The notes under the pieces: generated by a model | Told to the model about the DNA's origin: nothing | What the model saw: the letters and a program-made list of their open reading frames with translations, nothing else | The model's database searches: none | Program-made: the position numbers and the translations under genes | NCBI GenBank assembly: GCA_946406115.1 | Contig: OX291542.1 | Location: forward strand, 25,555,321 to 25,619,320 | Reading direction: 5' to 3' | From: Apoda limacodes | Lineage: Eukaryota; Arthropoda; Insecta; Lepidoptera; Limacodidae | Length of the DNA stretch: 64,000 nucleotides | In this document: piece after piece, positions 12,395 to 23,864 of the stretch | Numbering within the stretch: the first letter of the stretch is position 1 | Layout of the letters: the number at the start of each line of letters is the position of its first letter

Positions 12395-12511
12395 TATAAA
12401 GCACTCCAAACATACCAGTGAGGGGTAAAGCTCTTTATTCGCGGGCTGCGGCGGATTGTGCGTCAAATTTGTTCAGCTCAGGGTTACACAACAAGTGTGG
12501 AGTGCTTTATA
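12395..12511. repeat. Short inverted repeat (hairpin, MITE-like)
   Basis: TATAAAGCACTCCA at 12395-12408 is matched in reverse by TGGAGTGCTTTATA at 12498-12511. The span between contains a GC-richer CGCGGGCTGCGGCGG patch. Confidence 0.6.
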
Positions 12512-14110
12512 AGTTGATTTTAATTACCCTACTTATAAATTCGAGAAAAGTTTTATAGGATCCGAAGTAAGAATTATTATTTACCGAAAAGAATAAAACT
12601 ATTTTGTAGTTATTATTTTATGAAATCAATAATAATTATTACAATGCACTTAAATATTATTTTCTAATTTCCGGAAATTAAATGTTGAAATAATAAAACT
12701 TAGTACTTACGCATTTTAATAAACAGGTTATTAATTCAAATATTTTTTTTCTCCTTCTTCTTTCCTCGTGTACCTTCATTTACAACGACATCATCAGGAA
12801 TAGAACCAGGGACTTCTTCACAAAAGACAGAGGAGAAAGGCAAATAGGCAATACCTCTGCCCCACTTATTGATTTGAAATACATAATTTCAGGCAAATAA
12901 TGAAAACGAAGGTGATATTCACATTATGACAAATATTTTTATCTTTATAATGCAGAATCAGCCTTGTCGAAAACCTTGTTTGTTTGGTACGTAAGCCAAT
13001 TTACCGTAAGGTAACATACCTGCCGAGGTGCAAGGTGCATGTATGACCAATATGAATGGAAGATATTGGCGCCGAATTTAAAGTACCTATATGACATACT
13101 TATAACTTCTGCTCGCAGCTCCGTCTGCGGCAACTCTTTAGTAAGAAAGTGTGCTTTCGCAAGCTATAGCTGTAGTTATGGTTCATCTTCATAGAATCGA
13201 TCGGTTATATTGATATGATCGATATAATCGATTACAGTTAATCTCGTAGGAACTTTTAAATTTATGTCTATGTCCTTCTTCGTCTATTTCAATATCTCAA
13301 TTGGATGCTGTGTTGCGGCGTGATTGAGTAACAATCAAAAAGTAGTAATACGTAGAAGGAGGTTGCTGAACAGTTTTTAGAGTTACGTCATTCATAATAA
13401 AATAATAGAATCCGCTTTAAGGGTTCCGTAGCCAAATGGCGAAAACGAAAAAATGAAGGTTAGCAAAAAATATTGTATAACTACTATAATTAATTTTTGC
13501 TAGATTCTCCAAAAAACCTTGAGTTTCAATTTGTTTGTGCTTATTTCTTAAAATGAGGGAAGGGGTCTCTGTATAAAACCACGGGACAATTTTCCTTCAA
13601 GTTCCCTCGGTACGCACTAATTTCAGTGCCAAAATATAGTTTGCTCTGTGGCGACCAGCAGCGTGGGTAGCTGGATGTGCAAAGAGTAACATAAATATTT
13701 TTTTAAACCCGTTTATAAAGGAGTTACCTTAGGAATTCCATGGCGATAACCGACTTTTGCGCCGGCTTAGGCTGAAGGAAGAAAAAGGTACATAAGCATT
13801 AAAAAAAAATAACAGGGTCCACATTTTTTGGCGATTTTAAGGAAATTATTGTCTTTTAATACAAGTTAGACTCGTATATAATATAATCTTTTAGGTTCAG
13901 TATAAATAACTTTATTTATATTATTTTACATAAGTCAATGAGATATTTGAAAAAACATAGCATTTACGTAATGTATTTTTGTAGTAAAACTTCGAAATTA
14001 AGTACATGATGCGAAGAATTGAAGCAGCATCATAAGCCGCGCCGGGGCATAGTCCTAGCGTTAAGCTTCTATTCAGCACACGTCAGCAACGTTTCAAGAT
14101 TACTGCTATG
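12512..14110. other. Upstream of exon 1a; one family B 5' fragment
   Basis: Near 13418-13460 the sequence 'agggttccgtagccaaatggcg' matches the start of dispersed repeat family B, truncated. Otherwise no gene or clear signal is visible until the promoter. Confidence 0.45.
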
Positions 14111-14147
14111 TATATAAGGGCAGGTGTGTTCAGATAACTGCTTCAGT
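14111..14147 (+). promoter_or_regulatory. Promoter of exon 1a: TATA box and arthropod initiator
   Basis: TATATAAG at 14111-14118 is followed by the arthropod initiator TCAGT at 14143-14147. The spacing places the likely start A at 14145, 32-34 bases after the TATA box. This would give a 5' UTR of about 41 bases before the ATG at 14186. The stretch just upstream is less AT-rich than its surroundings. The arrangement closely matches that of the exon 1b promoter, which supports both. Confidence 0.72.
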
Positions 14148-14185
14148 TCCGTGCTTATCGCCTTAAAGAGTAATCGTAATTAAAA

Positions 14186-14462
14186 ATGACGCACAGACAC
14201 AGTCATGGTGAAGATACAGATGGAGTGCTCTTGGCCAAAGGAGTCTCCATGGCGGTCCTTTTCTGTGCCTCCATGATCTGTGGTTGCCTCCCGTTCTTGC
14301 TCGCTAAGTGGTTCAAGTGGGTTACTCCCGATGAAGCTGGGAACCTGAAGTCCAAGAACATTGTGGTTTCAACTCTTTTGTCTTTTGGAGGAGGTGTCCT
14401 GCTGTCAACTACTTTCATGCACTTGATTCCTGAAATAGAGGAAGGCGTGGAGTATTTGTTAT
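14186..14462 (+). CDS. ZIP zinc transporter, alternative first coding exon 1a (N-terminus, TM1-TM2)
   Basis: The ATG at 14186 follows a TATA/initiator pair by about 41 bases and opens a frame of 92 codons plus one base. The N-terminus is short and His-bearing (His3, His5, His7, then an Asp/Glu run) and should lie outside the cell. Residues 15-41 form TM1, with the CASMICGC stretch. A short cytoplasmic turn holds WVTPDEAGNLKS. Residues 60-82 form TM2, with SFGGGVLLSTTF and a following His-Leu-Ile-Pro-Glu, the usual end of ZIP helix 2. The donor is T|GTGAGT at 14462/14463, phase 1. Joining to 59490 makes Cys93. The exon is about 80% identical in protein to exon 1b over the last 76 residues. Reading on past the donor hits a stop within one codon, so the exon must be spliced. 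Confidence 0.9.
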
Positions 14463-16510
14463 GTGAGTGATTTTGATAATAATTAAAAAAAATCATATTT
14501 AAACCGTTACGAAAAGCTTATTGCTCAATGGTTTGTCTATTTCTTCTAAATTTTGGTTAAAATATTAAATTTATAAACCTTTTTTTTTCAAGTTTTATCC
14601 ACTTGTAAAAACAATAAATAAACATGAAATTGTATTGTACGTTCCTACGCTTCACAATTTCATTGTTATTTGTTTTTTTTTTTTTTGGGTTATGGGATAT
14701 CCGAAATCGATAGCGACTCTGTGTTCCAAGTAGCAGAAATACGAAGTTTTGTACTGCAGTCTTACTGATTAAGTCTAGGAGTTTTTTTTTTTATTGGTAT
14801 GCATATTATAAATGTCAGCGTTGTCGACTGGTCGCTGAATTAATGCAAATCCAAAATTGTTTATAATTATATATAGTCTGTGGTCTAGGTAAGGTATGTC
14901 CGAAAACTGACAAAGCGGGATATTTAGTTCTAGTTTACACCGTTTAGGTACCTAACTGCCTGTAGCATGTCAAAGACAACCATGTTAACCAAGCTTGAAA
15001 TGTCTAGTTTCGGCCAAACATGGTTTTTTCTAAAGTACGATCGCATTGACCAGTAGGTACTCTTAAGGCTATGGCATACCCTACCAAAAGCGTGCCGTTT
15101 CGACCAGTGTACAAAGACATCACACAATATGTGCAGTAGGCGCTAGCACGTGACTGCACGTTAAAAATCTCGATTATCTCGGATTTTTATTGGTATAAAA
15201 TTCAAATATTGAATATAGAGATATGAAAATCGCAAATTCACTTGTTCATAAAAAATTAGAAGAATATCACTTTCAGTTTTCCGAACAATTTGAATTAAAG
15301 CCCAAAAATAGAGTGTCAGATTTATTTTTTTTCTAACTTTTTTTATAGCCAAATTATTATAATATTCGCAAATCCACTAAATTAACATTTATAAAGTGTA
15401 CTCAGGACTGTAACTAAATTAATCAAGTCCTTGCATACTTAACTCGTTTAGGTATGTGGTGTGCCATCACCTTAAGGAAAAGGGTGTACGTACATGTTCG
15501 GGAGTTTCAAATTAATATAATCTGTAACACCAACAAAGTAACTAACTAAAAATTTGATCATAAATCTGATATTAAACAAATATTAAACGAACTACTGAAA
15601 CAACTAAATTCTGAAATGGAGTGATGACAGAAAAGTACAGCTCTCTAGCCTTATAGAACTAATTGAGAAGAATTGAATTACAAGCTGAAACCATAAAATA
15701 GTAGTTGTTCTGTTACTAAAAGAGTGAGGTGGCTTAGGTAAATCTCTCTGTTGGTGCAAAAAAAAAAATTGCACATAGCGTTTTTCTTGCTGCTCATTGA
15801 ATCCTATATAAATAAAAACACAAATTGTTAGCAAAATTATTAACCTGAAAAATTAATATCAATCTGATATGATTATTATAATAGCAATATATTACTGATT
15901 AAAGAAGTGAAGTGGATAGAAGATAAAGATTATAAAACATAGTTACAAACGCGACATTTACTTACAGTATTTAAGATTGTTCATTTTTTTTTACTTACAT
16001 ATGATACTTTTAGTATGGATCCCTTTTGAATTTGTGAAACCAGAGTTAGGTTAGGAAAGATTTTTGAATTCGTTATTATATTTGCAGCTATTTAGACGAT
16101 CTCTACTGAAATATATTTAGTATGAAGTTATTAAGATAAATAATTTATTATTGGTGCAAAAACCATTTCCAAAACGGGACCTAATTAAAAAAATATAACC
16201 AGTCATTTCAGTAGGGGTGAGGTAAGACGGTGCATGAAATTTCGTAAATGTAAACCTTTTTTTATTTATAGCTCGAGTGAGTTCCATTTTAAGGGTTTCG
16301 TTTTCAAATAAGTACATTTATAATTTTTGTTGTTCCGTATGTGATAACTATTTCATTCAGAAACTATAAAGACCACAGCATAGCGCTAAGATTTGCGATA
16401 CAAATATCAGTGATGTGGCGTGAAAAAAAATCGTAAGCAAATCCGGATCATAAAATAATCCTTTTTTCAAATATCGAACTAATCAGTTCCGCTGCGGAGC
16501 AAGATTTGGC
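14463..16510. other. Intron sequence, nothing recognised
   Basis: AT-rich with homopolymer T runs (for example near 14670-14690). No exon-like block between the first exon and the inverted repeat at 16511. Confidence 0.4.
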
Positions 16511-16637
16511 ACATGTTCCTAAATTCGAACCAGCATACTGACCAGTGTGACGTCATATTTCGGAACAGTCAGCATGACGTTAGATAATGACGTCACACCG
16601 TACTGGCCAGTATGCTGGTTCGAATTTAGGAACACGT
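16511..16637. mobile_element. MITE with long inverted repeats, each arm carrying TGACGTCA
   Basis: The left arm (16511-16556) and right arm (16587-16637) are complementary apart from a five-base gap and a few mismatches. They include TTCCTAAATTCGAACCAGC and its reverse. Each arm ends inside with the perfect palindrome TGACGTCA (16548-16555 and 16588-16595). The spacer is about 30 bases. There is no coding. Confidence 0.85.
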
Positions 16638-17779
16638 CTTTGATAAACTAACACATATATCAACATATAGCGGGGGTAAAAAAATAAAAATATTTTTGTA
16701 GATAGAGAGTTAAAACTGATTTTTGTGGTTTCTTGATGTATGGTATCACTAATAGTATATGAAAAAAAATTTGCTGTTACAAGTTTTGGGTGGCTTAAAA
16801 TGTATTTTGAACTATACCGACTGGATTATGCGATTGTTTTTTTTTAAATGTATAGCTATGTTATCACCCAGGCTTTAAGATATATTTTGTTACATAGAGT
16901 AATGTGCGATATAAGCAGTGAAAATAATGGCAAATCAAGTCGGAAAAAATACGCTTTTAGAACGCTCGTACCTAACTCCGCGTCTAAGTTGCCGTTGATT
17001 TCCCACGTTAATAACTGCCGCACAAAAGCTAGTAGTTTATATAGTTTAGTATCTACTAAGAGACCGGAGGCGCAAAATTTTCTTAAATCTATACCTGCAA
17101 GGATATTCTTTCTAGAAAAACTAATAACTGTCTTGTAACTTACATAACGAATAAAAAGGCCAAGGCAACAATGAAATAATATAACAAAATCTAGAAACTG
17201 TCTACACTAGCTGGTCATCACATAAACTTTGCATCACCATCTCATCAAGAGTGAGCTGTTGAATCCTTCATTCCCTGATTGTTAAACAAAACCAAGCTCG
17301 CAAGCAGGTGACGGATTTACCAGCTGGCTTAGTATTAGGCTTGTTAAACGTAAGAATTGCAGATTTCAGGGCTGGCTAAATTGGAAACATTTTTTTTTAT
17401 TCTGTTCGTGTCATTTCAACATTTCATTTAGTAAGAAGAGAGAGAGAGAGAGATAGAAAACTATTCGTGAAGTCTTGTAGAAGAAAGTTTTCAATACTTC
17501 TTTTTGTTGACTTTTACCTCTTCCATTAGATAGATCCGTACAGTAAAATTCTATATTTAATACCAGTTGTACACAAGTACCAAATTCATTATAGTACCTT
17601 TTGATGAAAAAAAAAAAATTTTTTTTCTTTATATATGTAATTCCCATGATTTTATCCTCTCACCCAAGAACAGCCATTAGGCTAGCTTAATGGGGAGGAC
17701 ATTAGGCTCTAAAAAAAATATTTCGCATACGCTGAATCGAAACATGGTTAAACAAGCTATCGAACAAATCGAAAATTAG

Positions 17780-17954
17780 GCATGGAGATAGTTTGGGTCC
17801 CGGGTAAGGTAAGGGGATACTTAAAAACAAGTCAAGTTTTACTAGATTTTTTTCCATAATTAATCTATAATATAAAAATTAAATTAATAGTTGCCGATGG
17901 AAATCTACATCAATAACCTAATTTAGGGCGGGTGGAACCGCAGGCAAAAGCTAG
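17780..17954 (+). mobile_element. Helitron-like element, 3' part
   Basis: It holds 'ggagatagtttgggtcccgg' and ends 'gcaggcaaaag' plus CTAG (17951-17954) followed by T. No clear 5' end was found. Confidence 0.65.
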
Positions 17955-18589
17955 TAAATGTATAATAAGTATAACACAACCATAATTTGAAGTGGAACAT
18001 GAAGAAAGCTTGAAGATGTTTAATAGATAAATTATTACGATTTAAGCAGATATTTTTTTTAAAAAGTAAGTCAATTTTACTGACTAAGCCTTAAATTTTT
18101 ATATTTAAAAAAGAAACAAACGATATTTTATATAAGGAATATCGCGTTGGCCTTCTAATAAAGCACTAACAATTTATGTGATTATAGGAAAGAGCAATGG
18201 TCACTCTGGTCTAAAAAACATGACAATAGGGTCTTGGAATGAAATTGATACCATATCGTATATGATACAAAATATTTGTCAATTTCGAGCATAATTACAT
18301 TATTTCGACAATTCGACAACCTTTCCTGCTCAGTACTAGAGGTTTGATTCCGCACAGGTGCTGATATTTAATAAGCTATGGGCTACTTTTTGTGTGTAAT
18401 ATATATATAATGTGTAATATATCTGGTATATTATTTTATATCGGTCTATATGTCACGGTTCTTATACATAATTTAATAAAGTGGTATTTATTAAAGAGTT
18501 AGCAGTGACAGGTATCGCCAAGTCTTCTGCTTTCTGTAAGTTACTGTATTGGTTCCATAGTTGGGTTAAGAAATCGTTTGACTATCGAG

Positions 18590-18645
18590 AATGTGTCATC
18601 AGGTGGACCGTAAGCTTGTTTGCCATCTTAGTGGTATAAAATTCC
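18590..18645 (+). mobile_element. Very short LINE 3' tail
   Basis: 'caggtggaccgtaagcttg' and 'tttgccatcttagtggtata' match the last bases of the 2103-2389 family in the opposite orientation. Confidence 0.5.
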
Positions 18646-18894
18646 ATTCTGTTTTCCTCTTAGTTTTACAGCGATAGCCTGGTATGTTGTTTGTACTGGT
18701 AACTTCTATCTGATATGAACATTTCCAGTAAATCGTTGCATTGCTATTAATAGTATGTTTTTATTTATAAGTTTATGTTGATTTCGCTGAAAGTTGATAA
18801 ATTTGTTTACGAAGCGTATTTTTATTATTGTTATAAGAAGCAATTTTAATGACAATAAATATTTTTATAGCAAAGATGCAGTCAAAAGATTAAC

Positions 18895-18965
18895 TTCAAG
18901 ACATGACTTGAACCTGCAACAAACCTGATAGTCCGTGAAAGTGCTCTGCCAATTGAGCTATCAAG
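18895..18965 (-). pseudogene. tRNA-like sequence (degenerate tRNA or tRNA-derived SINE head)
   Basis: The minus strand reads CCTTGATAGCTCAATTGGCA, a good A box and D arm, then GAGCA, and about 30 bases later GCAGGTTCAAGTC, a good B box and T arm. The middle does not fold into a proper anticodon stem, and the acceptor ends pair poorly. It is therefore unlikely to be a working tRNA. Confidence 0.4.
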
Positions 18966-19655
18966 GCATAAAACGGGCCAATGAAAACCCTGAATATATC
19001 TTTACTCTGGAAATACGCTCGTTATGAATGTCACAAAAACCACTATTAGGTACTTAAGTAGTCCTACTTCATCAAACACACAAAATCCTTTCTTAGTTTG
19101 AAACTCCTTAAAAGTTGAAGACTTAGAGAAAACATTAAATTACAAGTTAGGAGTGATTTGACTGTAAGAAGAAACAAATTGATAAATAAACAAAAGTAGG
19201 TTAAGGTTAATATTTATTTTTTATGCAATTGTTTGTTAAGTATGATTGCTGAACCTTGTATTAGTAGATAATACTTGATAAAACGGGGAAAGGAGCTAAA
19301 TATGTCTGAAAATCCTAACAAAACAAGCATTATAGCTAGGACTGCCATACGTCCCGTATATACGAGACTCTCACCATATTTGCAGACCTTGTCCCGTATT
19401 GCTATTACGTACCGTTTTTTGTTAAAATACGCGTTTGCAGCAATACGACTGTTTGTAAATCGTCAATTTAATGAAAAATAGCAGTTTTTTTTGAAAATTA
19501 TTGCTAATCAAGAGGGATATCACCTCAAACGTCCGTAGCTATTGCTCTTTTATAGTTTTTGTCATCAAAGTGGTAATATTGTGCCAATTTATCAGCTTAA
19601 CTGTTATCTTGAATTTGGTTCAACCACCGCTTGGTCCAAATTTATTACGCAGGTA

Positions 19656-19948
19656 CAGGGCTGTAGCTAGAGTTGAATCTAAGGTAAGGGCAGCGGTGGT
19701 TTCATGCACGGGTACGGCGCAAATAGTTTTTCAATCTTTCATTATTTTTCCTGCTTGTGAGCGTAAGTAATTAAGGTAGAAGGTAATTGGGTGGGATTGC
19801 GGGAAAACAGGCGCAAATGGTATTAATTTCTAGTACGAGAAAAAAAATTATATATATTATACCTTAGTTTATGGTACTTTTAAGGTAGGGCATTAGTATT
19901 TTAAGGTAGGGCATTGCCCCACAATGCCCCCCCTTAGCTACGGCCCTG
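19656..19948. mobile_element. Non-autonomous hAT-like element with 8-base target duplication
   Basis: The ends are CAGGGCTGTAGCTA (left) and TAGCTACGGCCCTG (right), near-perfect inverted repeats of the CAGGG type used by hAT transposons. They are flanked by CGCAGGTA (19648-19655) and CGTAGGTA (19949-19956), an 8-base duplication with one mismatch. The 293-base interior has no transposase. The open frame across it is incidental. Confidence 0.8.
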
Positions 19949-19969
19949 CGTAGGTAACTCAAAGCTAAG

Positions 19970-20360
19970 GTCCGTTCAGACACATAAGTAAGAGCGTGCG
20001 CTACGCGGGGCACTCTCGCGAACATTGTACGCCGCAATTTAAGGTGCGTTCTATTAACGGCATTGAGAGCTATGACATCGCAAAGGTATTGAAATCGTAT
20101 TGTTCACTAAATGTAAACAAACAATATGGCCGTTCACTATTTGAGAGCGCATCTACTAGGTACTCTACCTCCCGAGCATGTTCAGCCAATGCGTTTATTG
20201 CGGTCCGGAAGTTACGTCAAAGCGCATTCATTTTTGGTCAACAGAACGATCGAATGTGCGCAAAGACAACATGGGGCGCATTCAAAGCGGATAATGCTTG
20301 TCAACAAAATGCCCCGTTAGTTATCACTTATCAGTTATCAAAATTATGTATTTGATAGTG
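19970..20360. other. Mixed-composition block, possible second mobile element
   Basis: The region is richer in GC and CpG than its flanks ('gagcgtgcgctacgcggggc', 'gtgcgcaaagacaacatggg'), which keeps two frames open. No domain was recognised. It begins 'aaggtccgttcagacacat', a style often seen at MITE ends, but I could not find the partner end. Confidence 0.3.
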
Positions 20361-21915
20361 AACAAAAAAGTAAAATATGTAACTTTTATAAACGTAACAT
20401 CTAATAAAATTTAATTTTGAATTATTATTTTATATTCGTAAAAGTTTTACTAGGTATAAAATTTTAGTGGTATTATGTAAATCCACATCTTTTCCAAAAG
20501 AATCTATTTATTTCATTTGGCGTATTTATAATTTGGTACATAAAAATATTATTTGAAGTGTGATATTTTTTGAAAGATTAAAAAAAAAAAACAAGATCTA
20601 CAAAAACATTTGAGATTTAGCCGTTACGTGTTACGTTCGTGTCGTTTGTATAAAAAAATATTTTTGTGATATGCAACTTGTTGTAAGGTAGGATAACTGT
20701 ATTTTTATTTTATATTTTTATGTTAATATTACTTTGAGCCTACTGAGAAATGTGGCATACAGACACCGAAGTTTTACCATACCGTTTCACCAATTCTTTC
20801 TGTTACTGAACTCTAAAAAGCAAAACCTGACGTACCTACTGATTTCTACACCATGGTGTAGTTTATGAGACTAGTGCAAAAGAACAAACAATTTTGCAAA
20901 TTATATACCTTTTATAGACACACTTTTATTTTTTTCCAGTATTTCGGGATATATAATTTATTTGTAATACGTAAAAGGCAAAACAAAATGAATCATTAAG
21001 ACCACAACGAGCCCGCATAATTCTGGCACAGATCCGCCGTTTACAAGCTCCCAACTAGCAAAGTTGTCCTATAATATAGAAACTAAATAACATTTGGTTA
21101 TATAGAGGCTATTTAGCGGTATCTTAAATTTTAAGGAATTGGGTTATAATATTTTATACAAACGTTTAGTTGTATAATACTTAAGTCATTTATTTTAGTC
21201 CAGAAAACTTTTACACGATCAAATTATATAATAATCTTATAACAGTCGCAACGGTGACCTTATGGAATCTTTTAATGCACCTTTGTCGTTACGACAACGT
21301 TAAGATTTTTCGACAGTTAAACTACTCTTACAAGATGAACGTATACAGGTCACAATAAGTAATTTCTTTTGTAAGACTATAGATAGATTTCTACATGTAA
21401 ATCATATAACGGTCATAAATTTTCCTACTATATAACGTTTTGTCATATACACGTAACGTATAAGAACTTTTGACGATGCGTAGGTACACGACTTTTATAC
21501 AATATTTAAAAAACAAATATTCAGATTGATAATAATTAAATAACTTATGTTTTTAAAAAGGTCATACAAGTTGTTGTTATAAACGGTTGATAATTTAATG
21601 ATTTTACCGATATTTTTTATGCTATGGGTTTCCGCTTCCTTTACGGTTCTCTGAAAATGGCGGTTAATAAATGTTTTAAAGTCGTTTAATATGACCTACA
21701 GTATTAACTTTAGTATAATTGTTATTGTCACTACATTACATCGCATTAATGTAACATTAAAATAAATTAAATAAAAAATTTAATAAAACAACATTATTTT
21801 ACGATAATTAGAAGGGGGCATTAAAAAAATGTGAAAAATTTAGTATATAATCGTCGAGAAATTTATTTCCCAATATAAATGTAAATACTAAGAGTTTCTA
21901 ACATCAAATTTAACT
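20361..21915. other. No gene seen
   Basis: Strongly AT-rich intronic sequence; nothing recognised. Confidence 0.4.
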
Positions 21916-21920
21916 TTTAT

Positions 21921-23060
21921 AATTCAAATTCAAATTCAAATTCAAATTCAAATTCAATTTATTCAGTTTAGGCTACAATAATTGAGCACTTATGAATGTC
22001 ACTACGCCATCGGTTCGTAAGTCTACAGGGCGGGAGACCTTGTACTGAGAAGAACCGGCAAGAAACTCAGCAAGGGCATTTCTTTTCTCCCTTTCTCTTA
22101 CAGCGTCCAATTAAAATATTGGAAAATGCCCTCCCTATCATAAAAGGACACTTTCCATTACAAACATAAAAAACATGAAATATAAAGCACAAGCACAACA
22201 TAAAAAAGTATCTAATATAAACAAAAGACAGTTTATGTATTCATCACTAAGAAATAATCAATGTCTTACAGTATTAATAAACAAAACAAAAAAGTAAGAC
22301 TAAATACTAAGAATACAAAGAAGTTTGCAAGAGCAGACCAGCCTCCACATGCGGCACCCGTTCACGAGTATGACATATGAATCAGCCATCGCTTCGCTCA
22401 ACCATGTTTTAGGGAACGTAACGACCCAACACACACGCCACCACCGCAGAGACACTTTGAGAGAGCATGACACACTCAAGCAACTCCAATAAAACTTCGA
22501 TTGTATTAGTTACAATGTGTGAAGTAAAAAAGGAAGGAAGGTTCGTAATGCTTTACTACCGAGAAGCAACGGCAATAAACTCACTAGTTAATCTTTTATA
22601 CATCATATAAAAATACAATATAGCCTTACACTAGGTAATAACATAATATACAATGTTTTAATTTAAAAAAAATTTATTTCAAATGCCCCAATACAAATCA
22701 ATTAAGTTCTAATTTTTCCAAGCATTTTTATCATTTAAGTATTCATCAACTTTGTAATAGCTTTTTTTCATTAAACTATCTTTGACATATATTTTAAATT
22801 TATTTGAGATTTATTATTAAAAATATACTTTGTATTGAGAAAGAGCTGTGTACCTTCTGAAGACGACATTTTGGAACTACCAATTTATCCTTATTCCTTG
22901 TATTAACACTGTGGAGGTCACTATTTTTAGCAAATAAGTGACAATGTTGGTATAGTAAATAAAACTTAGTAACAAACATGATTAGTCTGACATAATGATG
23001 ATAATGTTTAAATATTGTAGGGCACGACTCACGTTTGGTAAACTGCGCTTTTGACATCAA
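21921..23060 (-). mobile_element. CR1-like non-LTR retrotransposon 3' end with (TTGAAT)n tail
   Basis: Reading the minus strand, 23060-22800 encodes a pol C-terminal piece with NSDLHSVNTRNKDKLVVPK and RLQKVHSSF. After a frame change, about 22795-22709 gives YYKVDEYLNDKNAW and a stop, the typical end of these pol proteins. The following 3' UTR includes the reverse of 'agaagaaccggcaagaaactc' and finishes in six units of TTGAAT (plus strand 21921-21958). CR1-type elements end in short tandem repeats rather than poly-A. The element is 5' truncated and frameshifted. The 22320-22560 part is assigned only by position. Confidence 0.75.
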
Positions 23061-23443
23061 AGCATCCGTATTAAAGTTATGTCAATGATATTTTACAGTT
23101 TTTGTTAAGTTATATGTCGTCTATTCGATTATTATATGAATGAAAGTTTTATAATTTCCGCCTATTTCGCTTCTTATACACGTTAACATGATTGTTATAG
23201 AACCAAAACAGTCCAACCCTAGGTTGCGACTAAAACATTGACTAAATTTTGTAAGTTGGGAGGCGTCGCGGCCAACTGATCAGCTTGTGTTACCTCTGGA
23301 ATGTCTCAATTTGAGCGTATATTAAAAAGTTTTTATTTTAATTTTTTTATTATTGTAGGAAGCAAGTAAATCTATTTCCTAAAACACATTATGTAATAAA
23401 TATTCACGTATTCTCGAAAATTTCAGTCTTCTACCTATTTCGG

Positions 23444-23556
23444 TCTAAAAGATAGAGCCCTCAATGGTTGGACATACAGACAGACAGACAGCGTAGGCTT
23501 ATTAATACGGCACCGTTAGTACCCTTTGTGAAAGGGAACCTAAAAAGCCTATTTAA
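23444..23556 (+). repeat. Dispersed repeat (AAAAGATAGAGCCCT type), copy 2
   Basis: It matches 3695-3815 in the same orientation, with the shared 'aaaagatagagccct' start, GACAGCGTAGGCTTA and the 'accctttgtg' end. Confidence 0.55.
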
Positions 23557-23679
23557 ATTATTCATAAAAGTGTAGGAATAACATTTTCAACATGGGGAAA
23601 ATTATTTACACATCCATTGTGCGTACGGACTTTAAGGCTTCCAAGACATTTACAGGCTGTTAAAAAGTGCTTTGGAGCA

Positions 23680-23864
23680 AACGGCGCTGCTACTAGCTGA
23701 CTGGCTACTGCTGCTGCGCATAGTACTAGCGCGCCGTTCAACGTAAGCGCACGCGCGGTACTACTTACCGTACGTAGAGATACTGCGGCATATATAACGG
23801 CTCGCGCCCTAAGTGTTCATCACTTCAGTTACTTTTTCCGCCTGAAAGACACTTGTAAACAAAA
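23680..23864 (+). promoter_or_regulatory. Promoter and 5' UTR of exon 1b: CpG-rich stretch, TATA box, initiator
   Basis: From about 23680 to 23810 the sequence is visibly richer in G, C and CpG than the AT-rich surroundings, with runs such as GCGCACGCGCGG. TATATAAC at 23791-23798 is followed by TCAGT at 23825-23829, giving a likely start A at 23827 and a 38-base 5' UTR. TATA-to-initiator spacing (34 bases) and 5' UTR length are almost the same as for exon 1a. I found no perfect metal response element (TGCRCNC core) in either promoter by eye. Confidence 0.7.

Noticed and set aside
19275..20355. Cluster of plus-strand open frames as a small gene
   Set aside because: They overlap a hAT-like element and a CpG-richer block, lack domains and do not continue across splice sites.
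13990..23864. Metal response elements in the two ZIP promoters
   Set aside because: By eye there is no perfect TGCRCNC on either strand within about 180 bases of either start; near matches such as TGCGCAT fail the core.
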